This document shows, in pieces, positions 63,670 to 64,000 of a stretch of DNA of 64,000 bases; positions within the stretch are counted from its first letter, which is position 1, and every line of letters starts with the position of its first letter. The notes beneath the pieces were generated by a model. It did no database searches and was not told the origin of the DNA. It worked only from the letters and a program-made list of their open reading frames with translations. The stretch is taken from the NCBI GenBank assembly GCA_937883755.1, contig CAKZYA010000038.1, positions 1 to 64,000 on the forward strand, written 5' to 3'. This DNA is from an uncultured Flammeovirgaceae bacterium. Its GTDB lineage: Bacteria; Bacteroidota; Bacteroidia; Cytophagales; Cyclobacteriaceae. Position numbers and translations under genes: made by a program.

Positions 63670-64000
63670 GTGAATAAATCAGAACTGAGGTAACGGTCGC
63701 CGCGGTCGCAAATAATGTGTACGATTACTCCCGAATCAATTTCTTCAGCTATTTGTAAAGCGGCATAGAGAGCACCGCCACTACTCATTCCTGATAATAT
63801 TCCTTCTTCCTTTGCCAGTCGTTTGGTATGAGCGCGAGCCTCTTCTTCGCTCACGTCAATTACCCGGTCAACGCGTTCCGGCTCAAAAATCTTGGGTAAA
63901 AACTCCGGACTCCAACGGCGAATACCCGGAATACGCGATCCATCGGTAGGTTGAGTGCCTACAATCTGTACTGCCGGATTTTGTTCTTTCAAATAGCGAG
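63666..64000 (-). CDS. Cysteine synthase-like PLP enzyme (partial, 3' end only)
   Basis: The last 110 or so codons of a beta-family PLP enzyme of the CysK/CysM type; the rest lies beyond the window. Visible: DRVIDVSEEEARAHTKRLA, EEGILSGMSSGGALYAAL with the phosphate-binding GMSSGGAL loop, and the C-terminal HIICDRGDRYLSSDLF with the RGDRYLS signature of CysM/CysK. It makes L-cysteine from acetylserine or a related donor. Confidence 0.9.
   Translation of the reverse strand, partial: RYLKEQNPAVQIVGTQPTDGSRIPGIRRWSPEFLPKIFEPERVDRVIDVSEEEARAHTKRLAKEEGILSGMSSGGALYAALQIAEEIDSGVIVHIICDRGDRYLSSDLFT

Overview
The window looks like a chromosomal segment of a marine or environmental Bacteroidota, most likely of the Cytophagales type. 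Pointers are the DUF4290-murA pair, Bacteroidota-style BatD, DUF4920 and YfiR-like proteins, many periplasmic or outer-membrane proteins with signal peptides, Bacteroidota-type promoters (TAnnTTTG at -7), and a MurA with Asp in place of the usual catalytic-loop Cys. No rRNA, transposase, phage gene or integrase was seen. One tRNA gene (Phe) is present. Assignments come from reading motifs by eye, without database searches.

Layout. 1-2 kb: a heptamer tandem repeat, a membrane protein, and a divergent pair made of a stub ending in a haem motif and a redoxin. 2-13.7 kb: housekeeping genes (UvrD/PcrA helicase, DUF4290, murA, recJ behind two paralogous lipoproteins, a SPOR-like protein, fumC, a pseudouridine synthase) and a YfiR-like gene. 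Four tandem hairpin repeats lie between the last two, which converge. 14-20.9 kb: tRNA-Phe, an Fe-S/CCG electron-transfer pair, membrane proteins, and a Crp/Fnr regulator followed by a perfect operator and its likely target operon. 20.9-35 kb: two sugar-active enzymes, aroC, BatD, queG, ruvB, apbE, anmK, an M16 peptidase and an EamA transporter. 35-40 kb: an FAD amine oxidase with a second Crp/Fnr regulator and matching operator, then a two-subunit molybdenum hydroxylase.

40.1-46.8 kb is the accessory part. It is AT-rich and bounded by degenerate direct repeats. It separates the molybdenum hydroxylase genes from their likely maturation factor XdhC at 47.8 kb. It holds a four-gene operon (four-helix membrane protein, 63-aa Sm-like protein, DisA_N-like nucleotide-sensor protein, and a translationally coupled helical protein of unknown family), an S9 peptidase, and a two-gene AT-rich unit next to an attC-like hairpin. 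The four-gene operon is the best candidate here for an undescribed signalling or conflict system.

48.8-64 kb returns to core functions: VOC protein, alanine dehydrogenase, an SDR-fold protein without the catalytic YxxxK, proline dehydrogenase, a DAHP synthase-chorismate mutase fusion followed by aroB, then a leftward run of PhoH, AlbA_2, MoxR/ChlI-type ATPase and vWA genes, and a partial cysteine synthase-like gene at the edge.
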